Of a stretch of DNA of 64,000 bases, positions 21,816-33,436 are shown one piece after another. The notes beneath the pieces are model-generated. The model ran no database searches and had not been told where the DNA came from. It worked only from the letters and a program-made list of their open reading frames with translations. The stretch covers positions 1,798,001 to 1,862,000 of the forward strand of contig CP051143.1 in the NCBI GenBank assembly GCA_001592805.2, in the 5' to 3' direction. A program made the translations under genes and the position numbers. The number at the start of each line of letters is the position of its first letter. Position 1 is the stretch's first letter. The stretch comes from Peltaster fructicola. Taxonomy: Eukaryota > Ascomycota > Dothideomycetes.

Positions 21816-23262
21816 TAGGGCGCTTATGGCTGATGAGAGACAAGCGTGTACCAAAAGGGAAGAGAGGGAGGGAGGATCTGCCTCTTTCTGCTTATGCTGC
21901 TGCTGCTGCTGCTGCTGCTCCTCCCTCTGACCTCGTTGCAATTCAAAGCAGTATCACGCGCCAGAATGCCAGCTGTAAGGTAGGGTGTCGGGACGAAGAT
22001 GAGTTGCCGAGTGACACTCCAGGGCGGCTCGTGGGATGAGCTGCTTGCCAAATTCCAGCGATAGCAGGAGAGGTTCAAGCAGCATAGAATGATGGCCGTA
22101 TGACAGGGGACTCGAGTGTCTGTCGGAAGAGATATGGCGTTCGCTCTCTTGATAAATGGAAAGGCCGGCTCGATGGAAAAGCTAAATGGTGTGGATGAAC
22201 AGAGAGAACAGACGACACTGTGACTACCTACTACCTGGTTGTCATCAGGTGCCTGCTTGTGCCAGCTTCGCGCAATCGCAAAGTAGTAACTACCGATTGG
22301 CGCCGGTCAGGCAGCGATCTCCTACAGCTCTGCCACGCGACGTACATGCTGTCGAATCTTGATTGAGTGTTGAATGTCCACGAAGCCTCCTGTGCATTGT
22401 GACTGGCCTGCCTGGATCATCCCGTCCTGCATCTTGTGTACCCAAACAATGTTGCTGCTGACGTGCAGGAATGCTCACGGAAACTGCTTCACATCCTCAA
22501 GATCAACGAAGAGCACAATAAAGGCTCGATACTGAACGAACGCTATCGGATCTTCATAGATTGAAGCTAGACACCACCGCATTATCCACCGACGGCACCG
22601 GAGAGATGGCACAAAACTGTGCCTCTCACATGAGATATTAGGTTGCGCTCCCGTCCCCGATCGACATGCATACGGCACATTCTATGATCGTGCATAGCAG
22701 GAGCCTTATCGCAGCCAAGTAAGCGATAAAGGTGAAGTCGCAAGCTCACTCTGCACCATGTATCTCCCCTTAGTCTTGCATGAAACCTCTTCTTTCTGAC
22801 ATACCACAGCAAGAGTGTCACTCGAAGGATGAGGGGGCCAAACCGGCCGCATTTTGATGTCACGGCATTGCTGATGTTGTGATACTTGTGTGAACCCTTT
22901 CAGGCACGAACATGCTGTAACACGACATGCTGATACTATGGACACAACTGCATAAGTCGACCATGATTGATAGACAGAGCTCGGTGGAATCAAAATAGGT
23001 AGAAGCTCGACACAACTCATAGTAGCGTACGTTGGTCCTCGTCGTTATGTACACAAAACCTCGTAAAAGCAGTACATCCGGACGTGCATCTAGGTCTAGT
23101 TCCCGCCAGACGACCAATGCTTCCCAGCTGTTCCTGAGATATCGTCCTAATAACCAGTCCGTATTGAACGAACGGGAAGAATGCTGCCAAACGCTGACAC
23201 CGTCAATGACCACCCTCAAAACGCCCATGTAGGACTTCGTATTCTATCTCCTCCAGAGAGCA
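21816..23262. other. Long 5' flank of STE20, no gene seen
   Basis: About 1.4 kb between the kinase start and the phytochrome stop, both on the minus strand. It probably holds a long STE20 leader and promoter. The frames in it are short and lack motifs. Confidence 0.4.
21895..21918 (+). repeat. (TGC)8 trinucleotide microsatellite
   Basis: Eight perfect TGC units 80 bases upstream of the STE20 start. On the minus strand they read as CAG and would encode glutamine in the kinase frame, but there is no ATG upstream in that frame, so I place them in the 5' leader. Confidence 0.9.
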
Positions 23263-26200
23263 CTACGCCGGCGTCTCTTCTGACTTGTCCTCTTCGTGCT
23301 TTGTATTTGTATCTTTATCGCCAGACTCGGGAGTGGTCTGGCTCTGTCCTGAAGCGTCGTTGCCTTGCTCTTGTTCTGCTGCGAGACGTTGCTGCTCGGT
23401 CGTCTGTTTGGAGTTGCCGTCCTCCTTGACGAATGGGTCATCTGTTGCAGCAGCTATTTTCACGCCCTCGGATGGCATGATCTGTGGCGGTCCGTCGTCC
23501 GGCGTCGTATCAGCAGCGTACACATCGTGCTGTGCCTTCTCGAACCAGCCTCCTCGCTCCCATTGCCCAGATTTGTAGAGATTCTCCTGTCGAACCTTCT
23601 TATCAACAATGCCGTTCATGATATTGCTGAGACGATCGAAGGAGATTGGCTTTAGTATCCAGCCGTCGAATCCAGCGTCGGTATATGTCTTTCGGTCTCG
23701 TTCCACCAGTGATGCAGATACAGCGATGATGGGCACACGACCGTTCAAGGCCGCTCGATCTGATAAGGAATGTGTTGGCGTGATCTTCTCATGTGATCGG
23801 ATCATTTTCGTCGAAGTCAGTCCGTCCACAATGGGCATCTGAGTTGTGTTAGCATCGTCCTGTATGAGTTCCTGCATCTCGACTCACCTGCATGTCCATC
23901 AAGACAATGTCAAAAAGCGCTGACTTCTCGCAGTATGTGCCTGCACACTCCTCACCGTTGACAGTGAGATGCACGTCATGTCCGAGCTTCTCGAGTCTCT
24001 TCTTAATGATCCGACTGTTGACTGGATCGTCTTCCGCGACAAGCACGCGCATGCGGTCTGCAGACAATTCCTTCTTATTGAGCTCCACAGGTGATGCCCT
24101 GCCACTTGAATGGGCAATACCAGGACGGAACGAGAAGTCCTTTTTGGAAGCGTCTGCGAGGCTTGGGGAGTCGAAGTCTTCTGGCACGCGCACAGGTCGT
24201 ATCGGCGTCCCTTGACCCTCGACATCGTACTGACCAGTCATGTTGAGTACTCTGTCGCGCATCACCTCACCACCAGCGGCTTCAATGCTATTGGGCCGTG
24301 TCTGGCTTTTGACTGGTTCTGCGCCTTCGATGCCTGCAACGCCTGCTGTCGTATGTCTTTTATCGAGTCTAGGTCGTGAAGGTGTTGCACTTCCGAAGCT
24401 TCTGACGGATCTCGAGTCGCCCGACCTGGCATCGACTAGATGCGGCTCCTGAATTGCCTCGATCAAGCGATCTGCCTCACTCTTACCGCTAGTAATGGAG
24501 CCTCCGCTGGTGTTGCTTTTGCTGGACATCGTGCTCCGTAAGCTGCGCTTGCTCGACAAGCTCTCTGTGCTGTTCTTTCGGCTTGCTCTGCCACTGAGAG
24601 CCGAACCAGCTGCTGCATCAGGGCTCCTCGACTCTATCAGAGTCACTTCGCCAGGCACAGGTGGTGTGGTAGGTCCCGTCTCGGCGTGTGGTGTGATCGA
24701 TCCAGGTGGAGATGCTGCCTCAATTCCAAGCCTCTGGACCTCAGACTCGGGTAAATCGAATGGAAATTGTATGATGAACCTCGAGCCTTTGCCCTCCTCT
24801 GATTTGAGACGAAGCTGACCGTTCATGTTTCTCACGATACGTGCGACGACAGCAAGACCGAGTCCAAGGGTCTTGCCGTCGTCCTTCTTGTCTGTCAGTG
24901 AGCGATCTGACAGCGCCGGTTCGTCGATCGGCTCTGAAGGGTCGGCCGTGGAAACCTGTTCAAGCTCTCTGAACAACGCATCGAGTTTCTTCGAATTCAT
25001 GCCAACGCCTGAGTCGGTAACACTGATCTCGACATTGACACGATCGCTAGTCCTGGATGCCATGTATATCTCGACAGTGACACCACCTTGCGTTGTATTC
25101 TGTATTGCATTGGCCGTCACATTGCTGATGGCTTGCCGTATTCGTCGCTGGTCGCCTATCACTTCCTTCGGCAGGCCCTCCCGCTCGATGACTTCGTACG
25201 AGATGCCCTTTCGTCGAGCATCTCCCTTGAACATGTCAGTAGCCTCATGTAGTGTACCTACGAGGTCAAAGACCTCATCCTTGACAAGTTCTCCGCCTTC
25301 CTCGGTTTTGGTGAGGTCGAGCAGATCATTGATGACATATATGAGCGACTTTGAGGCGGAGTGGGATTTGGCCAGGTTGTCCCTCGTTTCCTGATCCAAG
25401 GTACCCTCGAGTGCTATCTCGAGGTAGTTAATAATAGCGTTCAGCGGCGTTCGTACCTCGTGTGCAGAGTTGGCGAGCAGCAATCGGGTCAGCTGGCTGT
25501 TTTGTAGAGCGGCTTCCTTCTGTCGCCACACTTCGATAAACTTTCCGTACACAAGACACAGCACCGCAGCGGTTTCAATCTCTTCTTCAGTCCACTCACG
25601 ACACTTGCCAACCACAGTCTCGCTCCACGTGCGGAAGCTTTTTCGTGGTTCGAGATAACCCTCAGTGCCCTCTTTGATGTACTTCTCGTAAGGGTTGCCA
25701 GCCCACTTCACTTCTTTCAATTGTCCTTTTCGGAAGAACACGATGAAGTCGTGCCCGCCAACGGACAGTGGTACGAGTAGCAGCCCAGCAATAACCGAGA
25801 AGCCTGGTGGGTATCTGAGGTCGGGAAAGTCGATTCGTATGTCCTGCGATGTCATAACATTAGTTACACTACGCATGCGCAGATACTCAAGCATGGCGAG
25901 AGCTTCTTGTGATTGCTCAATGTTGCCAAGGATCTTCGTTTCGTCTCGGATGGACAGCAGACCGAAGTCTGCGTCGAACAGCTTCAAGAGATCCTCTGAT
26001 GATGCTATGATGTATCCTGATGGATTGTTTTGAGTAGGCACGGTGTTGATGAGCTTCCGTGCTTGTAAGCGAGACGCATACGATAGTCGTTCAATGTTCC
26101 GCGAAGCTGAATCACCCACGAGTCGACACATCTTTCTTATTGGGAACGACACACGCATGCCCTTGGCGCCATATGAATGACAGGCTATCAGACCCCAGAG

Positions 26201-27901
26201 TTCGTTGAAGGCGTTGATCGAGATCGACATGGAGGACCGTACGGCCATGTTGGCCAAGTATTTGATATGAATGGGAGACATCGCGCGCAGGTATGAGTGA
26301 GTCAGGTCCAGTGGATTCTCCAGATCTTCGACACTTCTGCAGACCAATCGAGCTGTCTCTTGATCACGATCGTACAGCATACGCACCTTGTTGATCTTGT
26401 ACAACTCTCGCGCCTGCTTCGGGATATCAGAAGCTGGAAAGTTGAGTCCTTTGTACAGATCCCTGGTGGCTCGCGGGTCGACCAGCTCTGTCACAACTCG
26501 ACCATTCCACGATTGGTCGAATTGATAGATCATAACTCGATGGAATCCAGTCAACTCCTTGACTACACCGACGAGGATCTTGAGGAACTTGTCGAGGTTG
26601 GGAGCAGCAGCTAGCTGTTCTTGCACTTGACTCATGATGTTGAACACCTCCATGGCTGCAGCTTCTCCTTTTCGCTTTCTTGCGCTTCTTAGCACTCGTA
26701 AGGGCTTGCTGGAATTATGTGTACTTTCGAGGTATTCTTCTTCGGTAGGGTTGCTGTCCAGTGTGTCCTCTGGTAATTCAGGTGTTGTGCTATTGGCTGG
26801 TACGAGAGGGTATACGTGATCGTCCTCCAGCTCGAACTCGCAGATGAGAAGGTTGGGTTGAGTATCGTTGATGTGCATGGCACACCATAATCGTGTGTTC
26901 CTTTTCGTTGTCGGATGGCGAATAGACATGGTGAAAACTTCTGGTCCATTAGCCGTCACATCGTTCTCCTCATCTCGGATGAAGTCGACGTGATCCAGCA
27001 AGTTGTCGGCCTGGTCTTCCGAAAGGGCGTCTGTGAAGCTCTCCAAAGCAAACAGCTGCTTAGGTGTGTAACCGATAACACGTTTCGCGTTCTCGCTGAC
27101 GACACGGACAATGAGCCTGCCTTCTTGTTGCTCCTCAAGCGCGATCAACAGGCCGAATCCCTGTACGGCACCGGGTATGTGAATGGGTTCGTCCTCGCAT
27201 CTCTGAAGAGTCTCACCGCCACGGCCAGTAATAATGGCGTGTCCGTCTTCTGTGACAACATGTTTGAAGCGCGCTGTGACCAATGGACCGATGTCGTCTC
27301 CACCGCTGCTCTTCGTACTCCTTAACGATGGCGGTCTTGTCGATCCACTTCGACCACTTCGACCATGGCTGCTTTCTATGCTTTCAGTCTCGTCTTTCCC
27401 AGTACGCATCATGTCGCTGAGCATGTTCGGCGGGGCTCTTTCTCGAGGCGACATGGGTGGTGTTCCGGAGTCGCTGTGCTCAGAGGCACGCCGGTTTCCT
27501 GCTGGTGCATCTTGGGTTCGAGGCGACATGGGCGTGTTGCGTGCGGGTGTGCTGTGTGTCGAAGAGTCCGTTGCATGGCTAATTGACTGCCTCCTAGCAG
27601 CAACGCTTTGGAAGTAACCGTCTCCATGTCGAGGTTGTGCAGGAGTCGGTGTAGGGTCTACCGACACAACAGAGCGTACAGGAAACACTCGATTTGTAGC
27701 GGCAGGGCTCAGTGTTCCTTCTGTGCTCGTTGATGGTGTGACTGGAAATGTGTTCGGCGTCAGACCGCCATGTGTCGTGAATGATGGCTTCGCCTGCCGG
27801 GTGTCAGACGCAGATGTGTTGTTCGCGTTCGCATCATTGCTCGTTTGTGCCTTGTCCTCCGTCGAGACGTTCTCTCGCTGCTGCGGTTGACCGTCGGACA
27901 T
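23263..27901 (-). CDS. fphA: Fungal phytochrome (red/far-red photoreceptor hybrid histidine kinase)
   Basis: Exons 23888-27901 and 23263-23838, joined by a 49-base intron, give 1529 residues from ATG 27901. After a disordered Ser/Thr/Pro-rich N-terminus comes the PAS region with TLQRCEDEPIHIPG; Cys about 235 is the bilin-attachment residue expected in fungal and bacterial phytochromes. The GAF domain has the diagnostic PASDIP motif, and the PHY domain follows. The transmitter has an H-box SAHEVRTPLN, an N-box near NVTANAIQNT and ATP-lid glycines in DSGVGM and TLGLGLAVV. The C-terminal receiver has VLVAEDDPVNSRI and the phospho-acceptor aspartate in DIVLMDMQMP; the intron falls between MDMQ and MPIVDG. 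All parts needed for a light-sensing phosphorelay are present. A Gln/Glu-rich tail ends the protein. Confidence 0.96.
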
Positions 27902-29158
27902 AGCTGTCCTGCGCAGTGCACCGCTGCCTCCGTTATTCTCCGTGTGCTCCAATGCAAGCTCTTATATTGTATGAATGTCCAGCTGGTGTGGTCTGTGGGT
28001 GGCGAATGCGCCGATTCCGACTCCTCTACCCTCACAGACGTTGGATGCCCAGCAGCAGCTGAACCGTCGAGATCGAGACGTCCTCTTCTCGAGAGCCTAA
28101 AGCCCTGTACTTGCCACTAATGCTCAGTGTCGTGATGTCTACGCATCAATCCGTCGTGCGGTGCACGAGACTTGTGGGTCCAGAGAAACAGCACGAGGAC
28201 CGGTTTCAGTGCTGGCGGGTGATTAGTCGAAGCGGCGATAGATGTATTCCTGTATTGCAGAGTATGGATGTGTGATGCGCCTGATGGTGTTACGGCGGGG
28301 AGCGCGAATTGAGCAGGTGATGATGTCTTAGGACCGGAGCTGCGCAGCGCAGCCCACAAAGGGACTCGAACGATATCAGAACCGCGAGAGAGGATGAGAG
28401 TGTCGATTGATGCTGTCGTTCGCGATGTGTTGCCCGGAAGCTCGCACAAAGGATCAATCTTCCCGCAAAACTGGTTGTGTGATGATAGATGAGCGAGAGA
28501 CGGAGATGGATTCAGAGCACCGTCTCCACTTGACTCAATTCATGAGTTTCTCCTACTCATCAAAAACACTATACTTTGGCACGGTTGAAGAGCTAAACAG
28601 ACCGACAGCCTACGATCTTGTAAGATCTCCTGATCTGCGCATTAGAGATGGACGTCTCCGTCTGGCAAGAAACAGGGCACACTGGTTGTCCAAAGCCTGG
28701 CAGTGGCTTTCAGCATGGGTGACCTACCCTTTCACGCACACGGCACACAAAGGTCCCCGTTTTCCGGCTCGTGGCCTCGCTGTACGATGACCTGCCAGTG
28801 ACTGAGTTCGTGCTACCGGCAAGAAACAACTCTGTCTCCATGCTGGACGACGACAAGACTGCCGCCACACGACCCTGCAGATGTGGCGTGGCTACCAAGT
28901 GTATGTTCAAGGAAGATGCTAATCACCTTACACGGCAGCTTATCCTTGCAGCAGAACACACGAATGATGCGAAGCATATCTCCATCATGGTGCAGCTCTT
29001 GAGGTTTCACTACCGTCATCATTCTTTTACAAACGATCTACAGCTATTCCCACGTGCCAAGCATGGTCGCTTTCATGCTTCGAGCTTCTTTTACGCCACT
29101 TACGCCGATTCGAGGAGAGTCAGTCCGAATAAACTTGCACATTGCATTTGCTATGTCT
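27902..29158. promoter_or_regulatory. Phytochrome 5' flank, no gene seen
   Basis: About 1.25 kb upstream of the phytochrome start. Several frames of 60-160 codons occur on both strands without motifs or ATG starts that make sense. Confidence 0.4.
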
Positions 29159-30025
29159 TCATAAGACTATGGGTATGTTTGCTGGAGAGCTTTCCTGTCC
29201 GGTGTCTCCTGGATCGTAGAACACTTCCCGATCTCGTACGGGCTCCACGACTTGTATAGGTTGTTCATCTGCAGGTCGTGGATACGGGTGCTTCATAGCA
29301 CTTACGCTGTTCCTCTGATCCTGTTGGTGATCCTCTGCTTTCTCTGCCTTGTCGTAGCAGAATGCGTTGACGTTGACCACCTTGTAACGATGATCAAGCC
29401 GGCATGGATCTCGTGCTCCCCAGTGATATAGCTTCTCTTGATCCACTATCTGGTCGCGCCCTGGGATCCGTATGGCTGACATAGCGTAATTCGGTGTGAA
29501 ATCCTTGATACATTGTCTCTGCTCTTCTCCGCCTGCCATTCCATTTCCTACCCAGATCTTCACGTGTAGTTTGCCCTTTGCGTAGTCCTTGACTGCACAT
29601 CGTCAGCGCTGGAGGTGCTGGAAGCTCACATGACTTACCACAATCCACGCAGACGTCCTCGAAGCGTACGTACTTCAGGAGGTATGGTACGTAGATGATC
29701 TCGCATTTGTTGAACTCGCCTGGCGCTGTGGCCATCGTGAGAGGACTCTCATATGTGCCTTTCCCTCCAGGTATCCGTCGTCCGCATTCTGGATATGCGA
29801 TGGGATCTTTGTGAGTCTCTTTGCCATAAACTGCTATTGTCTCAGCCAACTTGCACTCAAAGGGGTCTGGGACGCGTCAAACTGACAGGAAAGCTTCACG
29901 CTTTTGAGCACTTCACACTCTGGCTCCGCATTGCTGTCTGTGGTCGTCGGTCGTGCTATTGATGTCGTGACAGCTGTGAATATGACAAGTAGGAATGAAG
30001 TCAAGAAGCTTTTCATCGGTGGCAT
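29159..30025 (-). CDS. Small secreted protein with eight cysteines, unknown function
   Basis: Three exons (29917-30025, 29639-29866, 29159-29592) with introns of 50 and 46 bases give 256 residues. The N-terminus has a clear signal peptide (hydrophobic core FLTSFLLVIFTAV, then TSIARP as likely cleavage area). The mature part has eight cysteines. The middle (FNKCEIIYVPYLLKYVRFEDVCVDC, then KLHVKIWVGN) resembles beta-barrel proteins of the double-psi type in which a strand pair is followed by a 'D.C..C' turn; this likeness is weak and by eye only. The last 50 residues are Pro/Glu-rich. No catalytic residues can be named. Intron 1 has a less usual donor (GTGAAG) but gives the only consistent frame. 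It could be a cell-wall protein or an effector-like secreted protein. ATG 30016 is an alternative start. Confidence 0.72.
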
Positions 30026-30422
30026 TTGATCCCTCGGTCGTCGCTACTGGAGGCTAATTCAATATAACAGGTAATGAAGGTTTGTCAGAGAAGGTAAGAA
30101 AAGAAGAGAAAGGCGCCCATGCTATGAGAGAGGTGATGTTCTCAATGAATAATGAATGCTGTTCATGTCAGCCTGTCAGGAATTCTGATCACGTTGGCAC
30201 AGCCTCCGGGATCTCTTTATTAGGGTCCATCGTTACGACGCCGCGAATTGGTGTCCAGCGCGCGAGTGACCGGCTATTGGAAGCGTTTACTCGCCCTTCG
30301 CTTACATCCTACTTATCCTAGCGAGAAGTGACCAACCAGTCGGAGCACGAACTCTACTGCACTGTCACGGTTCTCCGTATGGAGTAAGGAAGAGGTGATC
30401 ATTCTCGTGGTATGCATTATTC
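30026..30422. other. Intergenic region, no gene seen
   Basis: Lies between the start of the secreted-protein gene and the stop of the next minus-strand gene, so it holds the secreted protein's promoter and leader. Nothing else is recognisable. Confidence 0.4.
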
Positions 30423-31865
30423 TCACCATATCGAGCTCTGCTTCTTCGACAACCGGTTTGGTGCTTCTACTTCATTTGTCGGCGATCGCAGACCGAAGAA
30501 GCTCTTCTTCTTTCTCGCTTGCGCAGGAGCTGACACATTCAACATGCTCGCATTTGGGTTACCTCCACTCATTGTGACGTGTGTCGAGCTCCACCCAACT
30601 GGTAAGCCATCTGAGCCAAGCTGCGGCGATGTTTGTCCTTGTGGTACAGACTGAAGAGTGCCCTGGAAAGACCTACGTGGAGGCTGCTCTTGCGCGCTGC
30701 TCCTGCTAGGACTCAACGTCTGGCCTTCAAGACCATAGATACGCTTCAGTCGTTCGGTTTCACGCTCGACCTCCTCCGCCTTGCGTCTAGCCTCCTTCTT
30801 CTCCTGCTCGACGATCTTTTGTAACCGCTTAGATTCGGCATCAGCAGCTCTTTGACGCTCTCGTTGTTGTCTTTGCGCTTCTCTGGCTTCATTTTCAGCC
30901 ACAACTCGGAGACGTACTGTCTCTGCTTCGATCTGCCATTTCTCTCGAGGATCCGGTGGAGGCGGTGGTGTTACATATGCTTGAGCCGGCGGCGAAGATT
31001 GTCCCTGGCCCGGCGGTAGTTGGCGATTTGGCAGTGGTGGTGGAATCTTCGGCTGTTGTGTATTGGATGTTCTCCGTGCGTTCAATGCCTCAATGTTGAA
31101 TAGTTCTGGCACCTTCTCAGATGATGTGAAGTAGAAGTCCTTCACAACGAGTGCACTCAGCAGTAGCGACACTTCCAGTCCTTTAGGATCCTCGATGTCA
31201 ATGCGACCAAGATTTGACTCGTATATAGTCATCTCTCTCATGCTCCTCCAAAGTGCTATGGCGATATCGGGGTCTCTTCTGCTTCTCTTTCTCTCTGTAT
31301 CCGTGCTCTTGCCTGTCATGAAGCATGTCAAATCTTTGCTGAACTTCGACTCTCGTTTCCAGACGAAGAGGACCCGTGGTGTGATGTCCAGACCTGCTGG
31401 GTCGCTCTGTCCACGATCGAGGGTGCTCGCGCTGGGCGTCCTGAACGTCGTTTCTGGCAAGGAGAATTCGTATGTGTCGCTTGCTCCCCATTTGCCCTCC
31501 TTCAAGGACACAGGTACCTGTTGATCTGGATTGTAGAGCTGTATGTTGAACTCTGCAGGTATCCTAGGCTCAGGCGGAGGAGGTATGCCACCGTGACGCC
31601 GGATCTCTTCCGCAGATAATGTTGGCTGTGTCCATATTGGCCGGACTAGCACTTCGCCAAAGAGCACATCTGGGATGTAGGCATCGAAGAGAGCTGCAGC
31701 GTAGCAGTTCTTGTGTGCTTGTACAGACGAGGCTGGATCGAGATATTGCAAGGAGTAGGCCGGCTCAGGTGTCGAGCCCCGGTGTGACAGATAAATGGAC
31801 GCGTGATGTTTGATGCCGGAGACGGAGGGTTTGAGGAAGAAGACTGGGAGGTTCTCGTCGAGCAT
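30423..31865 (-). CDS. Uncharacterised conserved-looking protein with a charged coiled coil
   Basis: An intronless 480-residue protein from ATG 31865. Residues 1-270 look like a folded domain with alternating hydrophobic pattern (for example SLQYLDPAS, LFDAYIPDVLFGEVLVRP, RVLFVWKRES, LLLSALVVKDFYF). A Pro-rich linker follows, then about 90 residues of Glu/Arg/Lys/Gln heptad-like sequence (REAQRQQRERQRAADAESKR and on) predicted to form a coiled coil. The C-terminus is Ser/Gly-rich and ends in a basic patch (ARKKKSFFGL). I do not recognise the family. There is no signal peptide or membrane segment, so it is probably intracellular, perhaps a scaffold. Confidence 0.8.
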   Translation of the reverse strand: MLDENLPVFFLKPSVSGIKHHASIYLSHRGSTPEPAYSLQYLDPASSVQAHKNCYAAALFDAYIPDVLFGEVLVRPIWTQPTLSAEEIRRHGGIPPPPEPRIPAEFNIQLYNPDQQVPVSLKEGKWGASDTYEFSLPETTFRTPSASTLDRGQSDPAGLDITPRVLFVWKRESKFSKDLTCFMTGKSTDTERKRSRRDPDIAIALWRSMREMTIYESNLGRIDIEDPKGLEVSLLLSALVVKDFYFTSSEKVPELFNIEALNARRTSNTQQPKIPPPLPNRQLPPGQGQSSPPAQAYVTPPPPPDPREKWQIEAETVRLRVVAENEAREAQRQQRERQRAADAESKRLQKIVEQEKKEARRKAEEVERETERLKRIYGLEGQTLSPSRSSAQEQPPRRSFQGTLQSVPQGQTSPQLGSDGLPVGWSSTHVTMSGGNPNASMLNVSAPAQARKKKSFFGLRSPTNEVEAPNRLSKKQSSIW

Positions 31866-32320
31866 TCTTACTGAGTGTCAATCAGTGGACAAAGCTGAGT
31901 ATGGAAGTTGATGCTGGAAAAAGTCTCATGTGATCACCTGCTCTTGTGGCAGCCTGCAGTTCACGTCGAGCAATAGCAACAACGACATTGCAGGAGCTGC
32001 GATGGCCGCGTTCTTATTCGAAACAGTATCAAGGTAGCCTGGCATCTCAGGCGTGAGGCTATGCTGGGCATGTCGAGCTTTGATGCCAACGTGGTGACGA
32101 AGCGGTGGGGCTGCGCAGGCGATGGCATCTCACATGACGACTATTCAAAGTGAAAGAACTGTTCCTGGAAGAAAGTGTACCTTATCCTACATGTCCGGAC
32201 TGACATATGAGCATGGCCATTAGCTTCAACGCCTTTTGCATTCGTTCATTCTATGGAAATGAGTAGTGTATCGTAAACAAATCATCCATTCCAGTTCACC
32301 CTGCAAGCACTTCCATTGTT
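31866..32320. other. Intergenic region, no gene seen
   Basis: The 5' flank of the coiled-coil gene. No supportable feature. Confidence 0.4.
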
Positions 32321-33436
32321 CTAGTGCTTCTTGAGATATCCCATAACAATCGGACCAAGGATGGGAGCCATAGCTGCGTAATACTTCTGTCCCTTGTCAA
32401 TAGCTGGACCGACATCCATATTGCCGATCCTCATTTGCGTTGGGGACTTCTTGTCGTCCTTGTCGTCGCGCCTGTCCTTGTGTTTGTCTCGTCTGTCTCG
32501 GTCGTCTCTTCGTCTGTAATAGTCGTCATCGTCATCGTAGGACCTGCGACGCGCAGGACGTCGAGGCTCTCTTCCGTAGTCATCATCTCTTCTGCGTCGT
32601 GGTGGCTCGTCGTAATAATCGTCTTCATATCTGCGTGAGGGAACGCTCTTGCGGCGAGGTGCCCTATCATAATCATCGTCGTCATATTCCCGTCGTCGCG
32701 GACGCCTGTCCCTATCTCTGTCCTTCTCTCTGTCGGATCGGTAGGCAGCATCGTCGTCTCTTCTAGACGGCTTGATCGGTTCTGCACCGTACTCAACGCC
32801 ACGTCTAGGACGTCTACGTGGCTCATCATCGTAGTAGGGGTCTGGGTCGCGTCGTCGTGGGCGATAGTCGGAGTCTCGAGGCGGAGGACGTCGCCGGTCA
32901 TACTCCTCTTCTCCCTCTGACTTTCCTCCGCGGTCGCGTCGCTCCCGGATCGGCATGGCCGAGGCTTCAGATGGTGGTGGGCGTCTGTCGTCGTCGTACC
33001 TTGGTCGATCTGGTCTGCCACCAGGCTCACGACGGCTACGTGTCCTGCGTGGATCACCTCTGAGTGCCTCTCCCTCATCACTAGTATAGCCATCTCGGCG
33101 CTCGCGAAATTTGCGCTCACGGTCTCCTGTCTTTCGCTCGGCATCAGGACTGCGCTGACTGAGATAACTTGCCTCATCAGGGAAGTCTGGCTTGAGATTC
33201 GGCACACGACTGCGGGAGCCTTCACGTTTCATCGCGCTGCCGAGTGGAGGTGGTGGTATGTCCGCACCTTTTCCTGCGTGGGAGCCAATGTCTGGTGGTG
33301 GAGCTGCGCTTGATGGAGGTTCTGCACGGCGCGATCGTCGGTCGTCCTGGCCATAGTCTCGAGCGTCCTGTGGGTATGGCGGTCTGTCGTCGCGACGGCG
33401 TCGGTCACGAGGGTCGTAATCATCGTATGAAGACAT
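32321..33436 (-). CDS. Arg/Asp-rich disordered protein, unknown function
   Basis: An intronless protein of 371 residues from ATG 33436, starting MSSYDDYDPRDRRRRDD. Nearly the whole chain is low-complexity Arg, Asp, Tyr and Pro, with repeated RRR, DDDY and RDRD blocks resembling RS/RD-domain proteins of RNA processing. Only the last 40 residues look folded: QMRIGNMDVGPAIDKGQKYY followed by a hydrophobic stretch (AAMAPILGPIVMGYL) and KKH, possibly a small amphipathic or membrane-associated module. The biased composition also keeps a second minus-strand frame open for 264 codons (32431-33225), which I take as a by-product. Role unknown; nuclear or condensate-type localisation is a guess. Confidence 0.75.
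   Translation of the reverse strand: MSSYDDYDPRDRRRRDDRPPYPQDARDYGQDDRRSRRAEPPSSAAPPPDIGSHAGKGADIPPPPLGSAMKREGSRSRVPNLKPDFPDEASYLSQRSPDAERKTGDRERKFRERRDGYTSDEGEALRGDPRRTRSRREPGGRPDRPRYDDDRRPPPSEASAMPIRERRDRGGKSEGEEEYDRRRPPPRDSDYRPRRRDPDPYYDDEPRRRPRRGVEYGAEPIKPSRRDDDAAYRSDREKDRDRDRRPRRREYDDDDYDRAPRRKSVPSRRYEDDYYDEPPRRRRDDDYGREPRRPARRRSYDDDDDYYRRRDDRDRRDKHKDRRDDKDDKKSPTQMRIGNMDVGPAIDKGQKYYAAMAPILGPIVMGYLKKH

Noticed and set aside
21895-21918. TGC run considered as a CRISPR-like or transposon-end repeat
   Set aside because: It is a plain trinucleotide microsatellite with no spacers, target-site duplications or nearby transposase. I found no mobile element anywhere in the window.
28771-29259. 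162-codon plus-strand frame upstream of the phytochrome gene
   Set aside because: It begins with GTG, ends inside the secreted-protein gene on the other strand and shows no domain.
32431-33225. 264-codon second frame on the same strand as the Arg-rich gene
   Set aside because: It results from the biased codons of the Arg/Asp-rich gene; it has no domain and the alternative frame has a consistent N- and C-terminus.
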